Assembly (NCBI GenBank): GCA_019083985.1
Contig: JAHRCV010000005.1
Coordinates: 1-64,000, forward strand
Source: Rhizobiales bacterium TNE-4
Lineage (GTDB): Bacteria; Pseudomonadota; Alphaproteobacteria; Rhizobiales; Beijerinckiaceae
Length of the DNA stretch: 64,000 nt
Direction: 5' to 3'
In this document: piece by piece, positions 28,594 through 36,541 of the stretch
Numbering within the stretch: position 1 is the stretch's first letter
Layout: every line of letters begins with the position of its first letter
The notes under the pieces: model-generated
What the model was told of the DNA's origin: nothing
Databases searched by the model: none
The model's input: only the letters and a program-made list of their open reading frames with translations
Position numbers and translations under genes: made by a program

Positions 28594-31074
28594 TCAGCTC
28601 GCGAGATGGTCCTTCACCGTCTCGATCAGCTGTTTCAACGAGAACGGCTTGGGCAAGAACCCAAAGGCCTCGCCCTCTGGCAGATTCTTGCGGAATGCCT
28701 CCTCGGCATAGCCCGAGACGAAGATCACTTTGGCCGTGATTCCTTGTTTGCGCAGTTCCTTGAGCATGGTCGGCCCGTCCATCTCCGGCATCACCACGTC
28801 GGAGACGATGAGATCGACATGGCCGATCTCCTCCATCACCAAAAGCGCCTCGGCGCCGGAACGGGCCTCATGCACGGTATAGCCACGCTGGCTCAGGGCC
28901 CGGGCTCCGAACGCGCGGACCGCGTCCTCATCCTCAACCAAGAGAATGACGCCCTGCCCGGTGAGGTCGGCCGCCGGTTTGGCCTCAGCCGCGCTTGGCG
29001 CGGTTTCGATGGGTTTTGCCTCTTCCTCGCCGCGCGGCAGGAAGATGCGGAAATTCGTCCCCTCACCCGGCGCACTGCGGCATGTGATGAACCCGCCCGA
29101 TTGCCGGACAAAGCCATAGACCATGGAAAGGCCAAGCCCTGTCCCCTTCCCCACTTCCTTGGTGGTGAAGAACGGCTGGAAGATCTTTTCAACGATATCG
29201 GGCGCCATGCCGATGCCGGTGTCTTCCACTTCCAGCATCGTATAGTCGCCGCGCGGCAGATCGGCACCGCCCAATTCGGCGCAATCGGCAGCGACCACAT
29301 TGCGCATCCGGATCGTCAACTTGCCGCCGTCAGGCATGGCGTCGCGTGCATTCACCGCCAGATTGACGATCGCCTGTTCAAGCTGCGTCAAATCCGCTTT
29401 CACGCTCCACAAATCGCGGCCATGACGAATGTCGAGTTCGATGCGCTCCCCGAGCAGCCGTTTGAGCAGCATGGTGATGTCGGACAGCACCTCGCCATAG
29501 AACAGGTTCTGCGGCCGCAAGGTCTGCCGCCGCGAGAAGGCGAGCAATTGCCGCACAAGTCCGGCCGCCCGCAGCGCATTCTGCTTGATCTGCATGATGT
29601 CCTGGAAGGACGGATCGGTCGGCAGATGGTTCACCAGCAGAAGATCGGTGTAGCCGATGATGCCTTGCAGCACATTGTTGAAATCATGCGCCACGCCGCC
29701 AGCGAGTTCGCCCACCGCCTGCATTTTCTGCGCTTGGGCAAATTGCACTTCGAGTGCGCGCTGCTCGGTCGTCTCCAGCGCATAAGCGAGAACGGCTTCG
29801 TCATCTTCGCTGGCTTCCGGCACCGCAGCGAGATAGAGCCGCGCTGAGCGATTGGGCTCGCGTTGCAGCCACACTTCCGCGCTCGCGGTGTCCCCGCGCC
29901 GCTCCAGCGTATCGCGCAACAACGCGGCCAAACCTTCACGATCGCGTTCCGTGACGCGGCTTGTCAGCGTCTCGCCCTCGCCCACCCGGCCAAACAGCCG
30001 CATGAAAGCCGCGTTGGCGCGCACAATGCGGCCATCGCGCGCAATCGCCGCAATCGGCAGCGGCATCGTATTGAAAAAGCGCGCAAAGCGGATTTCCGCG
30101 ACACGCTGGCCTTCTTCCACATCCTGTCCCAGCGAACGGTTGAGCAAGAGCGTGCGCGAGGGTTGGGCTTTGCCTTGGGCATCGAAATCAACGCTATGGA
30201 ACAGCCGCACGGGAATCCGTTCACCACCACGGCGTAACAGATCGAGATCGAGCATCTCCATGCGTCGCGATCCGGGCGCCCCTGTCAGCCCCGTCAGCAA
30301 TTCAGCATCGCTCGCCGAAAAAATTTCGCGCGCCACCAATCCATCGCGGCCAAATTGGGTGAGGTCGTAACCCAACCATTCAGCCAGCGTCGCATTCGCA
30401 TAAGGGATGCGTCCCTCGCCATCGATCGCAAGAAAACCGGCGGGTGCGTGGTCAAGAAAAGCGACACTCGCTTGCAATTCCTGAAACAGCGCATCCTGCT
30501 TTTGACGGTCGGCATCAATGTCGGTCAGTGTCCAGAGGGTCACCCGGCCGCCACCCTGCTGGGTGCTGCGCACACGCACCCGGTACCATCCGGGCTTGGC
30601 AATCGCATCACCAGCTTCAAGCAGGAGATCATCCGCGCCCCCCGCCCCATCACGCGCGCTTTTTGTGAGACGATAAAGCGCGGCGGATGATTTCTCAGAC
30701 GCTCCGAATAGATCCTCGACACGCCGCACGGCACCGCGCAAGGGTGCGCGCACCAAAGCGAGGTAAGAAGGATTGGCATAGACGACACGCCCCTGCCGGT
30801 CGACAGCGAGCACGGCATCATCGCTCATGTCGAACGGCGCGAAATCGGACCGCTCGACCGGAATCGTGAAACTGGCAAGTCCTGCGGCAAAGATGAACAG
30901 CGCCACCACGCCCGCCATGGCGAAAAGGCCGAGGAGAGCGAAAGCGAGCGGCCGCGTCCAATCCGATGGCAAAAGCGCGAGCGCGGCGCCAAAGCCTGTA
31001 AGCACTAGCGCAAGCAGCACGAGCGGCACAAGGGTGCGGCGGCGCGGCGGCGATACGGTCGCCTGATCAGTCAT
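28594..31074 (-). CDS. cckA: Hybrid histidine kinase CckA
   Basis: Bifunctional kinase/phosphatase of the CckA-ChpT-CtrA phosphorelay that controls the alphaproteobacterial cell cycle and motility. Two N-terminal transmembrane helices (about 15-36 and 42-66), PAS domains (about 80-190, 200-310, 330-440), HisKA with the phospho-accepting His463 ([12 protein letters not shown]), HATPase_c ([33 protein letters not shown]), and a receiver domain (about 705-825) with [11 protein letters not shown] and [11 protein letters not shown]. 826 aa. The start at ATG 31074 is fixed by AAGGAG at 31081-31086; the frame upstream to 31245 is the end of flhB. It follows flhB by 25 bases and may be read from the flagellar operon. 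Confidence 0.95.
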   Translation of the reverse strand: MTDQATVSPPRRRTLVPLVLLALVLTGFGAALALLPSDWTRPLAFALLGLFAMAGVVALFIFAAGLASFTIPVERSDFAPFDMSDDAVLAVDRQGRVVYANPSYLALVRAPLRGAVRRVEDLFGASEKSSAALYRLTKSARDGAGGADDLLLEAGDAIAKPGWYRVRVRSTQQGGGRVTLWTLTDIDADRQKQDALFQELQASVAFLDHAPAGFLAIDGEGRIPYANATLAEWLGYDLTQFGRDGLVAREIFSASDAELLTGLTGAPGSRRMEMLDLDLLRRGGERIPVRLFHSVDFDAQGKAQPSRTLLLNRSLGQDVEEGQRVAEIRFARFFNTMPLPIAAIARDGRIVRANAAFMRLFGRVGEGETLTSRVTERDREGLAALLRDTLERRGDTASAEVWLQREPNRSARLYLAAVPEASEDDEAVLAYALETTEQRALEVQFAQAQKMQAVGELAGGVAHDFNNVLQGIIGYTDLLLVNHLPTDPSFQDIMQIKQNALRAAGLVRQLLAFSRRQTLRPQNLFYGEVLSDITMLLKRLLGERIELDIRHGRDLWSVKADLTQLEQAIVNLAVNARDAMPDGGKLTIRMRNVVAADCAELGGADLPRGDYTMLEVEDTGIGMAPDIVEKIFQPFFTTKEVGKGTGLGLSMVYGFVRQSGGFITCRSAPGEGTNFRIFLPRGEEEAKPIETAPSAAEAKPAADLTGQGVILLVEDEDAVRAFGARALSQRGYTVHEARSGAEALLVMEEIGHVDLIVSDVVMPEMDGPTMLKELRKQGITAKVIFVSGYAEEAFRKNLPEGEAFGFLPKPFSLKQLIETVKDHLAS

Positions 31075-31099
31075 GCTGCCCTCCTTATCCTTGCCTTCA

Positions 31100-32182
31100 T
31101 CACTGTCTCTGGGCCGGCACGGCACGGCGTTTGAGCCGCAGCACGAATCCGATGATTTCCGCCACCGCCCTGTAATGCTCGACCGGAATGGGCTGATCAA
31201 GGTCGACGCTGGCATAAAGCGCACGCGCCAGTGGCGGATTTTCAATCACCGGCACGCGATTGTCTTCGGCCAGTGCCCTGATTCGCAATGCGAGATGGTC
31301 GAGCCCCTTGGCGATGCAAACCGGCGCATCCATGCCGTTCTCATAGCGCAAGGCCACGGCGAAGTGCGTCGGGTTGGCGATCACGACAGTCGCCTGCGGC
31401 ACGGCGGCCATCATCCGTTTGCGGACGCGTTGGGTGCCGATCCGCCGCATACGCGCTTTGATCTCGGGATGACCTTCGTCGCTTTTGCGCTCCTGCTTGG
31501 CATCCTCGCGCGTCATGCGCAGGCGCTGCTTCCACTCATACCATTCGTGCAGATAATCGAGCACAGCAAATGCGGCGTAGAGAATGAGCGCCGCCAACAG
31601 CACACGCAGCAGCAGATCCTGAATGAGGCTGGGCAAAAGAGGAGCGGCCATACCGGTCGTTCCCGCGAGGAAATCACGCAACGGCCAGAGCGCGAAAAAC
31701 AATGCCGCGCCGAGCGCAAACACGCGTACAAAACCTTTCGCCGCATGCAAGCGTGCCCTTCGCCCAAAAATACGCTCAAACCCTTGCGCCGGTGAGAGGC
31801 GCGACCATTGCGGCATCAAAGGCTCGGTGCTGAAAATCGGTTGATGTTGCACCACCCCCGATACGAGCCCGGCGAGGAAGACGAGCCCAAGCGGCAATGC
31901 GGCTAGCAAAGCAACGGACATAAGAAATTGCGTGCTGATGGTGAGAATATCTGGGCCCTCACGGCCCACTGTTCCCATCTGGCCCATAAATGCACGGCCG
32001 AGCGCTGCGAAAGAAGCGCTGCCAGGGCCGGCGATGGTGAGGAACAACGCAAAACCGCCCAACACGAAAACCGAATTCACGTCCGCGCTGCGCGGGACAT
32101 CACCCTTCTCAACCGCTTCCCGGAGCCGTCGTTCGCTGGGATCTTCGGTTTTGTCTTCTTCGGCCGTGTCTTCACTCGCCAT
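31100..32182 (-). CDS. flhB: Flagellar export apparatus protein FlhB
   Basis: Substrate-specificity switch of the flagellar type III secretion gate. Four transmembrane helices in the N-terminal part; cytoplasmic domain with the autocleavage motif NPTH (VVIANPTHFAVALRY), followed by APVCIAKGLDHLALRIRALA and the VPVIENPPLARALY segment typical of FlhB. 360 aa; the N-terminus is highly charged (EDTAEEDKTEDPSERRLREA). Last flagellar gene of the operon before cckA. Confidence 0.97.
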   Translation of the reverse strand: MASEDTAEEDKTEDPSERRLREAVEKGDVPRSADVNSVFVLGGFALFLTIAGPGSASFAALGRAFMGQMGTVGREGPDILTISTQFLMSVALLAALPLGLVFLAGLVSGVVQHQPIFSTEPLMPQWSRLSPAQGFERIFGRRARLHAAKGFVRVFALGAALFFALWPLRDFLAGTTGMAAPLLPSLIQDLLLRVLLAALILYAAFAVLDYLHEWYEWKQRLRMTREDAKQERKSDEGHPEIKARMRRIGTQRVRKRMMAAVPQATVVIANPTHFAVALRYENGMDAPVCIAKGLDHLALRIRALAEDNRVPVIENPPLARALYASVDLDQPIPVEHYRAVAEIIGFVLRLKRRAVPAQRQ

Positions 32183-32199
32183 GTCGGAATCCTGTCATC

Positions 32200-32952
32200 T
32201 CAGAATCCCGCAAGGCGCAGGAATTGCCGCAATCCATCACTGTGTAATGTCATCATCGTTGCAGCCAACGCCGCCAACAAAGCCATGCCAGCCAAAATGA
32301 CGAGCGGGATGCCAATGAAATAGATTTGCAATTGCGGCATCGCGCGCGACAGAACACCCAAAGCGCCATTCACAATGAGGCTGAGAAGAACGAAAGGCGC
32401 TGCAAGCCCGAGCGCCACCGCCCCCATTTTCGCAAAGGCCAGCAGCACCCATTGTGCAAGCCCCTCGCTCATTGACCAGCCGAGCGGCGGAAACACCGTG
32501 TAAGATTCAATCATTGCCGCGATCAACACATGATGCATATCAAGCGCCATCAGCGTGGCAATCCCCATGAGAACGAGCCCTTGCACGAGCACAGAGGATT
32601 GTCCGCCCTGCATCGGATCAAAGGTCTCGGCAAAGGTAAGCCCGAGTGATTGCACGATGAGATGACCGGCAAATTCGAGCCCGGTCGCAACAATCCTGAG
32701 CGCCATACCGAAAATGACACCGATGGCCATTTCGCTGAAGAAAATCCGTACCAGACCAGACGCAGAGCCGCGCGGAATTTCACCGAGGGGCACGATTGGC
32801 ACCAGCAGCAATGTCAAAAACAGCGCCAGCAATAATCGACCCTGCCGCAGCACGATCCGCTCCCCAAGTGCAGGCACCAGCATGATCATCGTGCCGATGC
32901 GTGCGAAGACAAGCGCCGCGTCTGTCAGGGGCGGAAGAGCAAAACTCCACAT
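32200..32952 (-). CDS. fliR: Flagellar export apparatus protein FliR
   Basis: Inner-membrane component of the export gate, five to six hydrophobic helices, 250 aa. Diagnostic segments are FARIGTMIMLVPALGERIV at the N-terminus, MALDMHHVLIAAMIESY, and MPQLQIYFIGIPLVILAG. Its ATG overlaps the fliQ stop (TGATG at 32950-32954), and flhB follows after 17 bases. Confidence 0.97.
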   Translation of the reverse strand: MWSFALPPLTDAALVFARIGTMIMLVPALGERIVLRQGRLLLALFLTLLLVPIVPLGEIPRGSASGLVRIFFSEMAIGVIFGMALRIVATGLEFAGHLIVQSLGLTFAETFDPMQGGQSSVLVQGLVLMGIATLMALDMHHVLIAAMIESYTVFPPLGWSMSEGLAQWVLLAFAKMGAVALGLAAPFVLLSLIVNGALGVLSRAMPQLQIYFIGIPLVILAGMALLAALAATMMTLHSDGLRQFLRLAGF

Positions 32953-33212
32953 CAGCCGCCTGCAACGATGCGCGCCGCGATGCGCTCCATGAAAGCAAAG
33001 AGGGCCGCAGCCATGAATGGCATGGCGATCAGCACTGTTGCGCCCACCGAAATGATCTTCGGGATTGCCACCAATGTTTGCTCTTGCACTTGCGTCATCG
33101 TCTGCAAAATTGAAATGACAACACCGACGATCAAAGCCACCGCCATCGCCGGTCCGCCAACGATCAGAAATACCGTGAACGCATCGCGTCCCGCATCCGC
33201 AATTCCGTTCAT
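32952..33212 (-). CDS. fliQ: Flagellar export apparatus protein FliQ
   Basis: Two-helix gate component, 86 aa. Contains GGPAMAVALIVGVVISILQT and MTQVQEQTLVAIPKI, the family hallmark. One-base overlaps with fliE upstream and fliR downstream suggest coupled translation of stoichiometric subunits. Confidence 0.96.
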   Translation of the reverse strand: MNGIADAGRDAFTVFLIVGGPAMAVALIVGVVISILQTMTQVQEQTLVAIPKIISVGATVLIAMPFMAAALFAFMERIAARIVAGG

Positions 33213-33514
33213 CAGATCGTCATCCGCATGACTTCTTCATAGGCCTGCACGACCTTGTCACGCAGTGCAACGACGGTTTCGAGCGCCGCTTCCGCCTCTT
33301 GGATCACTTGCACCACTTCGACGAGATCGGCTTTGCCATGCGCCATGGCGGCAGCCTTCTGATCGAAGGCGGTAATGTCCCGCGTCGCCTGCCCCATCAC
33401 ATTGGCGAGTTGCTCGCCAAACCCGCCAGAACCTGTCGCGTTTGTGGACGGGAGCGCCTGTGTTGGTAGAGCCTGTGTTGCGCCATAGGCGCGTGCAGCC
33501 GCAAGAGCTGTCAT
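33212..33514 (-). CDS. fliE: Flagellar hook-basal body protein FliE
   Basis: Joins the MS ring to the rod, 100 aa. Recognised by GGFGEQLANVMGQATRDI, a KADLVEVVQVIQEAEAALETVVALRDKVVQAYEEVMRM C-terminal helix pattern (conserved KVVxAYxExMxM). Overlaps fliQ by one base and follows flgC after 11 bases. Confidence 0.95.
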   Translation of the reverse strand: MTALAAARAYGATQALPTQALPSTNATGSGGFGEQLANVMGQATRDITAFDQKAAAMAHGKADLVEVVQVIQEAEAALETVVALRDKVVQAYEEVMRMTI

Positions 33515-33525
33515 GGTTCACCCTC

Positions 33526-33936
33526 CTATTCGCGCAAGAGACCAATCGTGCGCGCGAGAAGCGCACGTGCCGACGTGATAACATAAAGCGAGGCCTCATA
33601 AGCGCGCTGCGCTTCACGCACATCGACCTGTTCAACCAACGTGTCGACATTCGGATATTTGACATAGCCATTGGCATCAGCCGCCGGATGGCCGGGCTCA
33701 TGCCGTGTCGAGAATTGCCCGCGGTCGCGCATGACACGCCCAACCCGGACAAGCGAAGCGCCCGTCTCCTGATCCTGCCGCGATTCCATCACCACAAATT
33801 TGCGCCGATAGGGTTCGCCATTCGGCGTTTGCGCGGTCGAACTGGCATTGGCGATGTTCTCGGCCGCGATGCGCATCCGCGCATCATTCAATTTGAGCGA
33901 GGAGAGCGCTGTTTGAATGGAGCGATTAAGTTCCAT
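33526..33936 (-). CDS. flgC: Flagellar basal-body rod protein FlgC
   Basis: Proximal rod protein, 136 aa. N-terminal rod signature RMRIAAENIANASSTAQT, middle GEPYRRKFVVME, and C-terminal YVKYPNVDTLVEQVDVREAQRAYEAS split across the usual positions, ending LLARTIGLLRE. The frame remains open to 34242 but that extension runs through flgB; the ATG at 33934-33936 overlaps the flgB stop (TAATG). Confidence 0.96.
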   Translation of the reverse strand: MELNRSIQTALSSLKLNDARMRIAAENIANASSTAQTPNGEPYRRKFVVMESRQDQETGASLVRVGRVMRDRGQFSTRHEPGHPAADANGYVKYPNVDTLVEQVDVREAQRAYEASLYVITSARALLARTIGLLRE

Positions 33937-34292
33937 TAGCGTTTTCCAAGCGCTGTCTTGATGAGACGAAACGAGCGCGCATAAAGCGTGGCGGCGACCT
34001 GATAATCCATCGTGGTTTCCGCAAGAGAGGCAGCTTCCTGCTCGAGAGAAACCGGCCCACCACGCGACACCGTGTTCAATCCCACCGGACTGGACGCGGC
34101 CTTTAGCCCGCCGCCCGCCGTTGGCGTCAGCTGGAGGCGCGATGTGGCGGTTCCGAAGGGCGCCAGATCGCGCGGAACGAAGCCCGGCTTGGCCGCATGG
34201 GCTATATTGTCGGCAATCACGGCGTGGCGGGACGACAGCCAAGCCATGCGAGAGCGAATTAAACCAATTGTGGGGAGATCGTTTAGGCCCAT
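33936..34292 (-). CDS. flgB: Flagellar basal-body rod protein FlgB
   Basis: First gene of the operon; proximal rod protein of about 118 aa. Shows the rod motif RHAVIADNIAHAAKPGFVPR and a C-terminal helix (TTMDYQVAATLYARSFRLIKTAL). ATG 34290-34292 (MGLNDLP) has GAGGAA upstream; a 12-codon extension is less likely. A CtrA-like site lies about 72-86 bases upstream and a FliO-like gene diverges. Confidence 0.93.
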   Translation of the reverse strand: MGLNDLPTIGLIRSRMAWLSSRHAVIADNIAHAAKPGFVPRDLAPFGTATSRLQLTPTAGGGLKAASSPVGLNTVSRGGPVSLEQEAASLAETTMDYQVAATLYARSFRLIKTALGKR

Positions 34293-34363
34293 GGGGCGTT
34301 CCTCAACCGGGGGTGGCGAACGCAGCACTGGCTTGCAACAGGCAAAAACTTCCCACTTTATGG

Positions 34364-34378
34364 TTAAGGGAAGGTAAA
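34364..34378 (-). promoter_or_regulatory. Possible CtrA-binding site upstream of flgB
   Basis: Minus strand TTTA-CCTTCCC-TTAACC, a one-mismatch fit to the CtrA consensus TTAA-N7-TTAAC. It is in the divergent flgB/fliO intergenic region. CtrA control of early flagellar operons is established in Caulobacter and relatives; here it is inferred from position, and cckA itself is in this window. Confidence 0.4.
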
Positions 34379-34464
34379 CGGGTGTGGAGATGCCGATTCC
34401 TGCCTTGCCCTTGCCCTCTTGTCTGGGACATTTGAGCTAAGCCCGCTTTTCAAGGAGCTTTTTG

Positions 34465-35736
34465 GTGACTGGCCTGTCCGCTTTGAACCTGCCGCAACCT
34501 CTCGTCTGGATCTTGGCTTTTGCCATCATCTTCGGGCTTCTGGCTGCTTTCGCGCATCTCCTGAAGCGCATTGCCGGGGGGCGTGCCACTGAGCTTGAAG
34601 GCGGGCGCAACCGTATCCCGCGGTTGGGGCTTGTCGACAGTTTCGACCTCGACCGGCACCGCAAACTTCTCATCGTGCGCCGGGACAATGTCGAGCATCT
34701 GATCCTTGTCGGGCCGACGGACGTGGTCGTTGAATCCAATATCGTTCGCGCGGCTGGGGCTGCACCGATGCGTGAGGACCGCCAAACGCTGCCGATGAGC
34801 ATGGTTCAACCGGCCCCTGTGACGAGCCCGGCAGGGCCCCAAGCCCAGCCCGCAGCGCCCGCGCCGCAGCAACGCGAATTGCCTATTCCACCGGTTCCCG
34901 CCGTGCCGCAAAGCACGCCCGCGAGCCCGACACCACCGCCGGCCGCGGCTCCTGTCATGCCGACAGCGCCGTTCCCGATCCCCCAGCCGGTGCGGACCAG
35001 CGAGCCATCGCGCAAGAGCACGATGCCGCCGCCCCCGCCCTTTGGTGCGCCGAAACGGGCGCCAAGCCAGACCGGCGCCCCTCAACGGATCGAACCGACA
35101 CTGACACCGATCCCCGGCGGCGCAGCGACGCCCGAAAAGCCCGCCCCTGTTGAGAAGGCTGAGGCCAAATCCGAGCCCGATACCCCGTCCGAGGCGCCTG
35201 CCAAGCCCGCGCCCGACCTGCCCGTGACGCCCGCTCCCGTGGCGGAGACAGTCGTCGCGCCGGCTGCCGCTAAGCCTGCAGAGCCGATGGCGGCGTTTGT
35301 GCCCGTCCCGCCCGCGCCTGCCAAAATGGAAGCGACCCCGGCCATCCCGCCTGTCGCGGTCACGCCGCCGCCCCTGCCACCCAAGGCGGCCGAACCTGCC
35401 CTGGAACCGGCGAAGGCTGATCCGGCCTTGGATGATCTGTCGTCGAAACTCCAGGACGTGTTGAAGGCCAATCTGCGGCCACAACCCGCCCCGATGCCCG
35501 CAGCCCAACCAGCTCAGACAGCAACGGCTTCTCGGCCTCCTTTGCCGCCCCTCCCCCCATTGCCGCCACAGCCGACGGAGAAGCTGGACGCGCCGCAAAC
35601 AGCACCAAAACCGGCTGTTGTGGAGATCGTCCGCACGCCTGAACCGGCCCCGGAAGCAGCGCCCCCTGCACCACCGGTCGACGCCTTCGAGGAAGAGCTC
35701 CGCCGCATCCTCGGCCGCGCCCCACAAAAAGGCTGA
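34465..35736 (+). CDS. FliO-like membrane protein with proline-rich tail, 423 aa
   Basis: The first 110 residues fit FliO/MopB, the small export-apparatus assembly protein: one transmembrane helix (PLVWILAFAIIFGLLAAFAHLL) and the basic segment GLVDSFDLDRHRKLLIVRRDNVEHLILVGP split by short turns. The remaining 300 residues are Pro/Ala-rich low complexity (for example PPVPAVPQSTPASPTPPPAA), ending with an amphipathic EEELRRILGRAPQ. Typical FliO is 100-150 aa. GTG 34465 with AAGGAG seven bases upstream is preferred over TTG 34462. It diverges from flgB and probably shares its control region. Confidence 0.75.
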   Translation: MTGLSALNLPQPLVWILAFAIIFGLLAAFAHLLKRIAGGRATELEGGRNRIPRLGLVDSFDLDRHRKLLIVRRDNVEHLILVGPTDVVVESNIVRAAGAAPMREDRQTLPMSMVQPAPVTSPAGPQAQPAAPAPQQRELPIPPVPAVPQSTPASPTPPPAAAPVMPTAPFPIPQPVRTSEPSRKSTMPPPPPFGAPKRAPSQTGAPQRIEPTLTPIPGGAATPEKPAPVEKAEAKSEPDTPSEAPAKPAPDLPVTPAPVAETVVAPAAAKPAEPMAAFVPVPPAPAKMEATPAIPPVAVTPPPLPPKAAEPALEPAKADPALDDLSSKLQDVLKANLRPQPAPMPAAQPAQTATASRPPLPPLPPLPPQPTEKLDAPQTAPKPAVVEIVRTPEPAPEAAPPAPPVDAFEEELRRILGRAPQKG

Positions 35737-35891
35737 CACAGGCCGGTAATTGTCATTGGCTTCAATGAGTTTGTGCTTCGCAACCCATTGAGGGGCATAC
35801 CTGAACGTTTTCCCCAAACTCATCTTTTTTGGCGCGGGCAGAATAGACAGGTCGCGCTAAAAAGGAGCGAAACACAATTTCGAGCCTTCTC

Positions 35892-36530
35892 ATGCTGTCT
35901 GCTCAACCATCCCTGCCGCTTTGGCTCGAGATCGCCGCCATGGCGACAACGGGTGCCTATGGCGCTGCCGTCGCCCGGAGCCGCAACGTGCCGGTTTCAG
36001 GCACGCTCTTTGCCGGCATCATGATGGGGCTCGGCGGCGGCATGGCGCGCGATGTGCTGCTCGGCGAACAGGCTGTCGCCATTTCCAACATCTATCTTCT
36101 GCCGAGCATTCTAGCGGCAGCACTCGTCGGTGCACTGGCCTTCTATCGTGTCGTGCAAATCGCACTGCCCAATCTCGTCATCCACGGGATCGCCTTCGGC
36201 TTGCTGATATCGATTGGTTGCCAGAAAGCCTTATCAGTCGGCACGCCCGCGCTCTCGGCCATCTTTTGTGGCGTGGTGACAGCCTCCGTTGGCGGCATGG
36301 CAATCGATGCTTTGACAAAGCATCGCTCCGCCGCCTTCAGCCAAGCGCATTGGACGCTCACCTCACTCATCATCGGCAGCACTCTCTATTGGGCCCTGTC
36401 GATCATGACGAATTTCTACCTTGCGATCGCCATCACCGTTCTTGTGACGACAGTGCTGTTTGTCACCAGCGTGATGCGGAATTGGCCATCGCCGAAATGG
36501 CCGGGCGAAAGCTCGGATATGAATGCCTGA
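35892..36530 (+). CDS. TRIC-type cation channel family protein, 212 aa
   Basis: Seven predicted transmembrane helices in two related halves, each with a glycine-rich motif: GIMMGLGGGMARDVLLGE in the first and GVVTASVGGMAID in the second. This is the UPF0126/YicG family, now known as prokaryotic trimeric intracellular cation channels. The acidic/Arg pair RD after the first glycine run is conserved. The nitrilase gene starts 11 bases after the stop, so the two are probably one transcript. Ion selectivity for K+ is known for relatives; the physiological role here is unknown. Confidence 0.85.
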   Translation: MLSAQPSLPLWLEIAAMATTGAYGAAVARSRNVPVSGTLFAGIMMGLGGGMARDVLLGEQAVAISNIYLLPSILAAALVGALAFYRVVQIALPNLVIHGIAFGLLISIGCQKALSVGTPALSAIFCGVVTASVGGMAIDALTKHRSAAFSQAHWTLTSLIIGSTLYWALSIMTNFYLAIAITVLVTTVLFVTSVMRNWPSPKWPGESSDMNA

Positions 36531-36541
36531 ATGGGATCACA

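Noticed and set aside
34450-35823. 457-codon Arg/Gly-rich frame on the minus strand opposite the FliO-like gene.
   Set aside because: Composition is the antisense of a proline-rich tail; the plus-strand frame has a ribosome-binding site and a FliO domain.
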